Shown here: positions 1 through 5,582 of the stretch, piece by piece
How positions within the stretch are numbered: the first letter of the stretch is position 1
Layout of the letters: each line of letters opens with the position of its first letter
Origin: Candidatus Muiribacterium halophilum
Lineage (GTDB): Bacteria > Muiribacteriota > Muiribacteriia > Muiribacteriales > Muiribacteriaceae
Length of the DNA: 8,723 bases
Assembly: GCA_023228995.1 (NCBI GenBank)
Contig: JALOAD010000088.1
Span: forward strand, 1-8,723
Reading direction: 5' to 3'
Program-made: the position numbers and the translations under genes
The notes under the pieces: model-generated
What the model saw: only the letters and a program-made list of their open reading frames with translations
Told to the model about the DNA's origin: nothing
The model's database searches: none

Positions 1-21
1 ATTCTATATTTATTTTGACAC

Positions 22-61
22 AAACAAAGCAGAACTAATCATGGTTTTGCTTTGTTTTTTT
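22..61 (+). terminator. Rho-independent terminator of an upstream gene
   Basis: ACAAAGCAGAAC (24-35) pairs with GTTTTGCTTTGT (44-55) through one G-T wobble, around an 8-base loop, and a run of T follows at 55-61. Two further A-T pairs (22-23 with 56-57) extend the stem. This is a textbook intrinsic terminator reading left to right. The gene it ends lies outside the window; one frame has a TGA at 16-18, which could be its stop. Confidence 0.8.
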
Positions 62-130
62 ATATAAAATAAAGTTCTGTATAAAATAATCAGAGAATTT
101 ATGTTAAAATAATTTTAGAATTAACAAATA

Positions 131-162
131 CAGATCCCGGCTCAGAACAGTACCGGGATGAC
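131..162. repeat. REP-like GC-rich palindrome
   Basis: ATCCCGG (134-140) and CCGGGAT (153-159) form a 7 bp GC-rich stem around a 12-base loop in otherwise AT-rich DNA. Read on the - strand, the element ends in CCGGGATCTGT, which matches the CCGGG-TCTGTG edge of the repeats found inside the proteins on the right. It is probably one copy of a dispersed intergenic palindrome family. It is not a good terminator because only A-rich DNA follows on the + strand. Confidence 0.6.
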
Positions 163-398
163 AAAAATAAAAAAAGTTAGATAGGTTAAGGGGTTGAGGT
201 TTAAAAACCTGTGAATAGTTAAAGATCTTTTAGTATATTTCATTTAATTATCAATAAAAAAAAATTCTTAGCAAAGATGACTATACCCATATAGTGGGTA
301 TATTCACAGCGAGCTAATTTAGCCCTTGGTAATACTAACAAAAAAACTGAGGAATCTTAACTGCACTTTTTTGAGGAAGTTTAAGTTGACATTTATAA

Positions 399-515
399 TA
401 TGCAATGGTAAGAATCATTAAGCATTTGAACCGAAGAAGTCAACGAGCCTATAAATTTCCAGAGGGTACAACAAAATATAAACATATTTTGAAATTAGGA
501 TTTGTACAATTATAA
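399..515 (+). pseudogene. C-terminal remnant of a group II intron-encoded protein
   Basis: The frame from 399 to the TAA at 513-515 encodes 38 residues that include VRIIKHLNRRSQRAYKF. The LNRRSQR motif belongs to the thumb (domain X) end of group II intron reverse transcriptase-maturases, where it usually continues as R-S-Y/F-x-W. A stop codon (396-398) precedes the fragment and there is no start codon or ribosome binding site. The reverse transcriptase domain, with its catalytic YADD, is absent from the window. The fragment sits just upstream of domain V, as expected from an ORF in domain IV. It cannot make an active protein. Confidence 0.65.
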
Positions 516-561
516 AACGAAATTTATGTGTAGTGAATGCTTTAGTCAAGAAATTGCAGGA

Positions 562-594
562 AAGCCGGATTCGGGAAATCTGCATGTCCGGTTT
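562..594 (+). ncRNA. Group II intron domain V remnant
   Basis: An 8 bp lower stem pairs 562-569 (AAGCCGGA, carrying the AGC triad at 563-565) with 587-594 (TCCGGTTT). A 2-base bulge lies at 585-586. An upper stem is capped by a GAAA-type loop. This is the size and layout of domain V, the catalytic core of group II introns. The upper stem has a U-C mismatch and a G-U pair, which suggests decay. TGATGAGGGG follows, as in many bacterial introns. Confidence 0.65.
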
Positions 595-606
595 GATGAG
601 GGGAAG

Positions 607-649
607 CAGTTATAATCTTTTTTTTAGATTTAACTGTTTTCTACTCTAT
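607..649 (+). ncRNA. Domain VI-like hairpin and intron 3' end
   Basis: CAGTTA-T-AATCT (607-619) pairs with AGATTTAACTG (626-636), with one bulged T and a T-rich loop. CTACTCTAT (641-649) follows, which resembles the branch-point and 3' end sequence of many bacterial group II introns. Its place just after domain V supports this reading. The exact splice junction cannot be fixed from one copy. Confidence 0.5.
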
Positions 650-650
650 T

Positions 651-1140
651 GGTAAAAAAGCTATTAAAGATTTTTTCAATTGCTTCGAGAGAGGTAAATT
701 TTGAGCTCAGCACAGATCCTATTTTGTATCAATCTTCTTTCTTTTAATTCAGCATTCGCCATTAGCAAAATGTTCATATAGATTTTGTTTTTTGTCACTA
801 ATGTCATAAAATGACATGTCACGCTCTATCTGTCACAGCTTTTTGTATTTAGCTTTTCCCACTTCACTAATAACTCTTTAAACCTTTCATACAAATATTG
901 ATATTAAAAAATTCAGATTTACTCACTTTCCTTCTTTTCAGGAATAAAATCAAATAATCCATAGAACTTCAGTCCAATCTCCATTTTTAATTTTGAATTC
1001 ACTCAACCTGATCAACTTTTTTGGAAAAATTTAGACATCGACATTTAACTTGACTCATTAACAAATCCCGAAAGATTACTTTAAAATATTGTTGAATAGA
1101 TAATTTTTCAAACTTTATTATAAAAATATGTAGTTATAAT
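651..1140. other. Decayed intergenic DNA without a gene
   Basis: No frame on either strand gives a convincing gene. The - strand has only short open pieces (for example about 20 codons near 925-990 and 23 codons near 830-900) broken by stops, which may be remnants of a lost gene. GCTCAGCACAGATCC (705-719) matches the edge of the in-frame repeat on the right at 14 of 15 bases. A perfect 7 bp hairpin ATGTCAT-AAA-ATGACAT lies at 801-817, among three TGTCAC words. I assign no function. Confidence 0.5.
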
Positions 1141-1148
1141 ATTTTCTG

Positions 1149-1177
1149 TTGACATAACAATTGTCATTATATATAAT
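1149..1177 (+). promoter_or_regulatory. Consensus sigma-70-type promoter with operator-like inverted repeat
   Basis: TTGACA (1149-1154) and TATAAT (1172-1177) match both consensus hexamers and are separated by exactly 17 bases. The predicted start near 1184 gives a leader of about 48 bases before the ATG at 1232. TGACA (1150-1154) and TGTCA (1162-1166) form an inverted repeat over the -35 box and spacer, with ACAATTGT between. A repressor bound there would block the promoter. The promoter call is strong on sequence; the operator is inference. Confidence 0.75.
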
Positions 1178-1231
1178 TACATTATAATTTAAACAAAAAT
1201 TTATATATATATAAAGTTGGTGGGAGATATT

Positions 1232-1801
1232 ATGGCAATATTTATCAATTCCTTAGAAACCGAGATTTTGCCTACAGTTATTGCCAATATATTAATTTAC
1301 AATCAATATTTAATAAAAAAATGTAAAAATCAAACTATAACTGATAAAAATATGAAATTATTCACAGCAAATATTAAAATTAATGTAAACTACCTAAATT
1401 ATTTATTGTCAGAAAATATATTAACCGAAAAAACTTTAAAAAGAGTAATAAATATTTTTGAAAGAGAAATTCATAGTTGTTTTGAATTAACACCATTCAT
1501 AAATAAATTATCTGATTATCTTATTAATATAAAAAATAAAAATCTAAAAAATGATCTTTTAGATTTCATTGAAAAATACAAAAACACATATAATAAATAT
1601 GATACATTAAAAACTGAAAGAGTTGGTTCATTAATAGTAATTGGTGCAATTATAGTTGTTGGATCATTATTAGAAGGTTGCGATAGTCCTGACGATAAAC
1701 CATCAGATTCTTCAATAGAATTGGAAGGACCAATCGGAGATCACATTGACACTTTAGAAGAAGTAAATAAATATGTAGAAGACTCATTAAAAGATGATTA
1801 A
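1232..1801 (+). CDS. Small protein with C-terminal membrane segment and acidic tail
   Basis: I do not recognise this 189-residue protein. Residues 1-125 look mostly helical and rich in Asn, Lys and Ile. One hydrophobic segment (GSLIVIGAIIVVGSLLEGC, about 132-150) is followed by a strongly acidic tail of about 40 residues. GSLLEGC looks like a lipobox, but it lies far from the N-terminus, so lipidation is doubtful; a tail-anchored membrane protein fits better. The start at 1232 is chosen because GGTGGGAG lies 5 bases upstream; a TTG at 1217 would place that site inside the gene. It follows a consensus promoter, and its end overlaps the next gene by 8 bases, so the two are probably co-translated. 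Very low GC and an unknown fold suggest an accessory gene. Confidence 0.75.
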   Translation: MAIFINSLETEILPTVIANILIYNQYLIKKCKNQTITDKNMKLFTANIKINVNYLNYLLSENILTEKTLKRVINIFEREIHSCFELTPFINKLSDYLINIKNKNLKNDLLDFIEKYKNTYNKYDTLKTERVGSLIVIGAIIVVGSLLEGCDSPDDKPSDSSIELEGPIGDHIDTLEEVNKYVEDSLKDD

Positions 1802-2510
1802 TAAACTATTCCAAATAAATATAAAAAAATATTTTAGTTTTATCAAATTTTATGTATTATATTTAATGTTTTTTTTAGGGTTAATTTTATTGTTCTCAGG
1901 TCAAAAATTTTTTTTAAATAAAACTGTATATAATGAAAAAAAAATACAACTAGACAAATTAAATATATCAATTAATACTATGGATATTTTAAAGGAAATA
2001 TCTATTTCTATTATCACATTTAAAAATGTAAAAAAAATTCACAAATTTGCAAGAATAATCGCAATTAATACTTATGGAGTTTTTTTATTTTACTATTTTC
2101 CAATACTGTTAATGTATTTTATTCTAAAATATATAAAAATTAATAAAAAGTTAGTATTATATTTCATACAATTTTATGTATTATTATATATAACATTATG
2201 TGCGCAAAAGTTAAGTTATTCGTTTATAAAATATTATTTAGTTTCTTATTTAGATTTTTGGAATACATTCATTCAATATATTTCATTTATGTTTTTTCAT
2301 GGACCAATTGAACTTTTAGTTCATGTTATTGCAATCTATATTTTATATAATAATATTGTTATTAATCATAAAAATACAGAAATCCAAACTCTTATATACT
2401 TAACCTTAAATAAACTATGTAAATTAAAATTTATATTATTTGGTTTAATCGTCTTGGCTGCATTTATTGAATATAATACTTCTTTTGATATTAAAAAAAT
2501 AATCTTTTAA
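1794..2510 (+). CDS. Polytopic membrane protein, SpoIIM/DUF95-like
   Basis: This 238-residue protein is strongly hydrophobic, with likely membrane spans near residues 19-36, 90-112, 119-137, 157-190 and 213-226. A loop at 40-85 is polar. The motif FFHGPIELL (about 167-175) sits at the start of a span. An H-G-x-x-E motif in that position is typical of the SpoIIM/DUF95 family, found in sporulation and in some peptide (including circular bacteriocin) export or immunity loci. Family membership is inferred from this motif and the topology only. The ATG overlaps the end of the upstream gene by 8 bases (ATGATTAA), so translational coupling is likely, and the pair shares one promoter. The substrate or partner may be the upstream protein. 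Confidence 0.7.
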   Translation: MINKLFQINIKKYFSFIKFYVLYLMFFLGLILLFSGQKFFLNKTVYNEKKIQLDKLNISINTMDILKEISISIITFKNVKKIHKFARIIAINTYGVFLFYYFPILLMYFILKYIKINKKLVLYFIQFYVLLYITLCAQKLSYSFIKYYLVSYLDFWNTFIQYISFMFFHGPIELLVHVIAIYILYNNIVINHKNTEIQTLIYLTLNKLCKLKFILFGLIVLAAFIEYNTSFDIKKIIF

Positions 2511-2520
2511 GGCTTTATCA

Positions 2521-2590
2521 AAATTAACGCAACTAAAGTTGCAATTAGTATGACTTCGTCAGAATTAGCGATGCTTCGCATCTAATTGAA
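2521..2590. repeat. Cluster of three small hairpins in an AATTAG framework
   Basis: Three hairpins lie within 60 bases: GCAAC-TAAA-GTTGC (2529-2542), TGAC-TTC-GTCA (2551-2561) and GATGC-TTC-GCATC (2570-2582). The third is extended by AATTAG (2563-2568) with CTAATT (2582-2587). AATTAG or AATTAA recurs between them. They follow the membrane protein gene directly. No T-run follows, so a standard terminator is unlikely. A palindromic intergenic repeat unit is the best guess. Confidence 0.45.
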
Positions 2591-2752
2591 TCCTCTGAAT
2601 AATTATACTAAATTTTTGATTATTTTGTGAAAAGTTTTTTTATTATTATTTTTTGAAATCTTTTGCCCTTTTTGTCTATTTTTTTGAAGTTTTTTTTGTT
2701 TTTTTATATATATTACATACTTTTGGATATTACCATTCCATTTTTTGCCTTT
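2591..2752. other. T-rich spacer between converging genes
   Basis: This spacer separates the end of the + strand pair from the end of the - strand array. It is dominated by T-runs on the + strand. A weak TGCCT/AGGCA hairpin overlaps the stop of the - strand fragment. I see no gene and no clear terminator for either side; the open frame starting at 2653 is low-complexity T-rich DNA. Confidence 0.4.
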
Positions 2753-2793
2753 TTAGGCATAATTCACCTTTATCTCAAAACTGTCATAAGCCG

Positions 2794-2850
2794 GGGTCTG
2801 TGCTGAGCCTTCCTTTACTCCCGCAGAGTTCAGCCTGACCCATCGCTTTT
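2794..2850 (-). repeat. In-frame coding repeat A, copy in fragment a
   Basis: These 57 bp encode KKRWVRLNSAGVKEGSAQT on the - strand and are identical to 5732-5788. The outer parts form an imperfect palindrome (GGGTC...CTGA / TCAG...GACCC). The element sits between NQDD and AYDSFEIKVNYA near the end of the protein. It behaves like a small palindromic element that can be read through without a stop. Confidence 0.75.
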
Positions 2851-3037
2851 TGTCGTCCTGGTTTACTTCTGGTATTTCGGTTGCAAAGATTCTTGTATCA
2901 TTACCTGTTTCTTTTAATACTACATGATGTGAGAGACTGTAATGAGGATCTAATATCATTGCTTCTATCTCATCCGATTTATTGTCTGTATATTCAGATA
3001 AGAATTTCAATGAAAGATGTAAAGGATCTCCTGCATA

Positions 3038-3173
3038 AAGGCTTTCTCCCATTCCAACACCTTCCAGATTATGCGGGTTTATCATTGGTATGTTTTTTAT
3101 TCTTCTGTCATCTTCATTGACTATCATTATTGGTACCTGATTATCTCCTTCAATTGAGAATTCTCTTGATACT
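3038..3173 (-). repeat. 136 bp block identical to 5592-5727
   Basis: This segment of fragment a matches 5592-5727 base for base, at a constant distance of 2554. It matches 8388-8523 apart from a few substitutions. Outside the block the paralogous text diverges quickly, to roughly three quarters identity. Recent recombination or gene conversion between array units would explain this. Confidence 0.75.
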
Positions 3174-3349
3174 GTTCTACTTCCGCTTCTTTCAGCGACT
3201 GAAAAGTCCACTTTTGCTGTAACGATTATATCCATAAAATCACCTTTGTATAATGTGAAATCTGCCTGTGTGGAGTTGTTTCTCACGGGTTCTATTGCAT
3301 AAGAATCCTCAGGATTTCCTGTTATACTCAACTAATATAACAAAAGTTA

Positions 3350-4132
3350 TCAATATGTCCCACCATATATTTTCATGACTTCTAACATTAATTCCCTAGC
3401 AGTACCAGTATCTAACCTTACTATTGCTCCAGTTTCACAATCAATTACAGCCCATCTTCTACGATATACTTTATCAGATAAATTCAACGGGATAAACCAA
3501 CATAATCTTATTGTATATAAAGGAATTTTCTTATAATCCATATTTACATATTTTTCAAATACAGCCTTAGTTTCCAAATCACATTTATAGTAAATATTAT
3601 CCAGAATATAATTATCAGTAACAACATCAATAACTGGTCTTTTAATATCCGCAACCCATAACTTCCCACAATCGTATATCAATTGTGGTTTTCTATTTAA
3701 TATCTCTTCTGCTGTTGGAACATAAAATGGTAGTTCTGACTTTTTATATTGCCTGTAAACTTGTGTTAACAATTCTATTATTGTGATTCTTGCCTGTTCA
3801 CGAGATAATTGTATACTTACTTTAAACTCATTGTTCAGTTTCTGATAGTTTTTTAAATAACTTTAGCCACTGAAAAGTTTCATATTATCTTCATATTCAT
3901 CTGAAAATATAATGTCTATATCAAACCAATAATTTATATAATTCTTAAGATAAAAATTAAATCTAATCTCATTTTCACTAACAGAGTTTAGCCTAAATTG
4001 CCATGATTTTATATTATATTTCTCAGTTAAAAAATTTCTTGCTTTTGCAATTAATTCTTTTTTATAAATATCTTCTGCATTAATACAAACAAATATTGAA
4101 AGAGCAACAAATATTAAATAAGTTTTCTTCAT
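3350..4132 (-). pseudogene. Secreted PepSY/YcdB-like protein 2, one in-frame stop
   Basis: Read as one frame this is a 260-residue protein, broken by a single TAA at 3863-3865 after residue 89. Coding text continues in the same frame for 170 codons and reads naturally across the stop (LFSG, stop, SYLKNYQKLNNEFKVSIQLSREQAR). Residues 1-19 are a signal peptide (MKKTYLIFVALSIFVCINA). LSREQARITIIELL resembles ISYEEARKKVKEFI of the paralogue at 5928-6974, and WAVIDCETGAIV near the end resembles its FYVDAETGEII; both fit PepSY/YcdB-like repeats. The start overlaps the stop of caspase-like gene 2 as ATGA, so the two are coupled. A nonsense mutation, or a base error, is likely. A TTG at 3772 could start a shorter tail but has no signal peptide. 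Confidence 0.7.
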
Positions 4133-5493
4133 TCATCAACTCTTAAATCGTTTATAAAATAATCTGAATTAATAATTATTGGTTTTACTTTAAAAAAACT
4201 ATATCTAATATCTATTTCTTCATAAGAGTGAAAAACAGTTTCCTTATAAATATTATTTTTTTCATCTTTTATTACAAAATTCTTCATAATAAAATCATAC
4301 ATTGGTATTCTTGTATTATCTTTAATTGTAGAACTCCCAAGATTCATAGTCTTCAGATTTTTAAACACAAAAATATCATAAGCACTTACTGGAACAGCCC
4401 AAACATTATTTGTCCATCCTAACGCTGCTTTTGCATTAAAAGCACTCTTCATCTTAACTAATTCCTTCCCTATCTGACACGCATTAAAATATACTAATTC
4501 TGCATTTGCATTCATATTTCTTAAATCTGTATCTGTAATTTTTGAATCTATTTCAGATGAATTAGGAGAGTTAAATATTTTTAAATATGGAACATTATTT
4601 TCTATATCTCCATGACCTGAATAGTAAAATATCTTGACTCTTTTATGTTTTTTAAAAAAAGTCTCTAACTTGCTTCTTGTCGGAGATATATCTGTTATTA
4701 CACTGAAATCCATTTTCTTTATCTGTTCACATACTGCATAAAAATTCCCTATTAGCCACTGAGGAACTCTTTTTTTTAAAAAGCTACTATCGTAATAATC
4801 AGAAAAAATACAATAAGCAGGTTCATTTAAAGATTTATCCAGAAATTGTTTGTTATACTTGATCTTTAAATACTCTTTTGAGTCATCAACAATATTTTTT
4901 TCTGTTGCAATGACTCTATATTCTGTATCTCCTAATCTTATATATTTATTTCCATCACTTCCTTCATAGATATCACTCTGATAATCTCTCAATTTTGCAA
5001 TATAAAAAGCCTGAGTCTGTAAATAATTTCCTATACTGTTATCAGCATACAATTTTTCAGTTTTACCATCAATCTCAGCCTCAATCTCAGCTCTATCTTG
5101 TCTATCATTGTTTTTTAAAATTTTCACAAATATCTTTGCATTTTCTGAAATAAACTGTGTCTGGTCAAGTGGTTTACATTCATTTTCATTAAATACCATA
5201 TTAGATATATAATAATTCCGGGTCTGTGCTGCTGTGCCTTCCTTTGCTCCCGCAGAGTTCAGCCTGACCCATCGCTCTTCATCTTCGTAATCTGGTCCCT
5301 GCCATACTGGAAAATGTAATCTTTCTTTTTCCTGTATTTCTCCATCATTATCAAAATCATTTATTATCTCACCATTTTTTTTCACATATTCTATCTCACA
5401 AGAATCTGCTAAGGAGCGATGGGTCAAACCGTCTATAGAATTACGGATTTGACCCTTTTCTATTATCTGCGAATATGGCTTATGATAAATCAT
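4129..5493 (-). CDS. Caspase-like (clan CD fold) protease-like protein 2
   Basis: This 454-residue protein has the two motifs of caspase-like peptidases: KIFYYSGHGD with His294 and LVYFNACQIGKEL with Cys339, about 45 residues apart. KAALGW follows, as in many CHAT, caspase and gingipain-like domains. Residues 93-200 look like a beta-rich domain. Residues 1-33 derive from repeat DNA (palindrome plus repeat B), and 73-92 are the in-frame repeat A (ERWVRLNSAGAKEGTAAQTR) just before NYYISNMVFN, which aligns to YHISNVVFN in the paralogue. There is no signal peptide and no Shine-Dalgarno site before the ATG; an in-frame TAA lies close upstream. It may therefore be a displaced C-terminal domain rather than a complete gene. 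The next gene overlaps by 4 bases. Proteolytic activity is inferred from the two motifs. Confidence 0.7.
   Translation of the reverse strand: MIYHKPYSQIIEKGQIRNSIDGLTHRSLADSCEIEYVKKNGEIINDFDNDGEIQEKERLHFPVWQGPDYEDEERWVRLNSAGAKEGTAAQTRNYYISNMVFNENECKPLDQTQFISENAKIFVKILKNNDRQDRAEIEAEIDGKTEKLYADNSIGNYLQTQAFYIAKLRDYQSDIYEGSDGNKYIRLGDTEYRVIATEKNIVDDSKEYLKIKYNKQFLDKSLNEPAYCIFSDYYDSSFLKKRVPQWLIGNFYAVCEQIKKMDFSVITDISPTRSKLETFFKKHKRVKIFYYSGHGDIENNVPYLKIFNSPNSSEIDSKITDTDLRNMNANAELVYFNACQIGKELVKMKSAFNAKAALGWTNNVWAVPVSAYDIFVFKNLKTMNLGSSTIKDNTRIPMYDFIMKNFVIKDEKNNIYKETVFHSYEEIDIRYSFFKVKPIIINSDYFINDLRVDE
5220..5279 (-). repeat. In-frame coding repeat A, copy in caspase-like gene 2
   Basis: This is a third copy of the element, encoding ERWVRLNSAGAKEGTAAQTR. 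It differs from the other two by a few bases and a 3-base insertion (GTGCTGCTGTGCC against GTGCTGAGCC), which keeps the frame. All three copies are read in the same phase and orientation, as expected when inserts that break the protein are removed by selection. Confidence 0.75.
5402..5455 (-). repeat. Palindromic repeat B, copy in caspase-like gene 2
   Basis: GGGTCAAACCGT (5421-5432) pairs with ACGG-A-TTTGACCC (5443-5455): 12 pairs with one bulged A and a 10-base loop. It encodes GQIRNSIDGLTHRSLADS in the caspase-like protein. Next to the stem lies AGCGATGGGTCA, the same 12 bases that form one edge of repeat A. So A and B may be relatives or share an insertion target. Confidence 0.65.
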
Positions 5494-5495
5494 AA
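5480..5495. promoter_or_regulatory. Palindrome covering the caspase-like gene 2 start codon
   Basis: TTATGATAAATCATAA is a perfect 7 bp inverted repeat with a 2-base centre, and the ATG (5491-5493, - strand) lies within it. It could be an operator or an RNA hairpin that hides the start. The same 16 bases occur at 8276-8291 over the start of caspase-like gene 1. The function is inference. Confidence 0.4.
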
Positions 5496-5500
5496 TGAAT

Positions 5501-5582
5501 AATTAAAAATTAACAATGAACAATTCAAAGCAAAATCTTTTATTTTTTCCAATTTTTCATTTTTCATTATTAATTTTTAATT
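5501..5582. repeat. 82 bp AT-rich inverted-repeat element, copy 1
   Basis: AATTAAAAATTAACAATGAA (5501-5520) and TTCATTATTAATTTTTAATT (5563-5582) are inverted repeats matching at 19 of 20 bases, around a 42-base centre. It contains the stop codon of fragment b. It sits exactly where fragment a continues as GESL-YAGDPL while b ends GESL-PRRN. The size and ends suggest a MITE-like element without genes. The second copy is at 8297-8378. Confidence 0.55.

Larger units (their letters stand above)
276..650 (+). mobile_element. Degenerate group II intron with most of its ORF deleted
   Basis: Several parts of a group II intron lie in the right order over about 375 bases. A hairpin TATACCCA/TGGGTATA (282-302) and a GAGCTAATTTAGCCC motif near 310 resemble the 5' region of domain I. 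A 38-codon tail of the intron-encoded protein follows (399-515), then a domain V-like hairpin (562-594) and a domain VI-like hairpin with a CTACTCTAT end (607-649). A complete intron of this kind would be about 2 kb or more, so the reverse transcriptase body has been deleted. Domain V and the protein tail are the firmest parts. The exact 5' and 3' ends are estimates. Confidence 0.65.
2753..3331 (-). pseudogene. Headless Ig-like domain fragment (fragment a)
   Basis: This 192-codon frame opens directly after a TAG and has no normal start. An ATG at 3235 preceded by AAAGGTGA is a possible internal start. The text reads like part of a larger surface protein with Ig-like repeats. VVLKETGNDTRIFATEI (about 137-153) resembles the ET-G-x-N-T-G-x-F strand motif common in such repeats. 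Residues 53-98 (TVSREFSIEGD to GVGMGESL) recur in fragments b and c, and the DNA for that part (3038-3173) is identical over 136 bp to 5592-5727. A second copy of the in-frame repeat occupies residues 161-180 near the C-terminus. It begins 19 bases after the PepSY-like gene 2. Probably a displaced piece of a parent gene, perhaps expressed from the internal start. Confidence 0.6.

Noticed and set aside
131-162. Intrinsic terminator at the GC-rich palindrome
   Set aside because: The stem is only 7 bp with a 12-base loop, and the + strand continues with A-rich rather than T-rich sequence.
1217-1231. TTG start at 1217 for the small membrane protein
   Set aside because: It would put the GGTGGGAG ribosome binding site inside the gene. 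The ATG at 1232 is correctly spaced after it.
2653-3120. Two + strand open frames (61 and 79 codons)
   Set aside because: The first is T-rich low-complexity DNA that runs into the antisense of fragment a, the second is wholly antisense to it. Neither has a plausible ribosome binding site or a protein-like composition.
3863-3865. Recoding of TAA or a different genetic code
   Set aside because: TAA is used as the normal stop of several other genes here, so a single nonsense mutation or sequence error is simpler.
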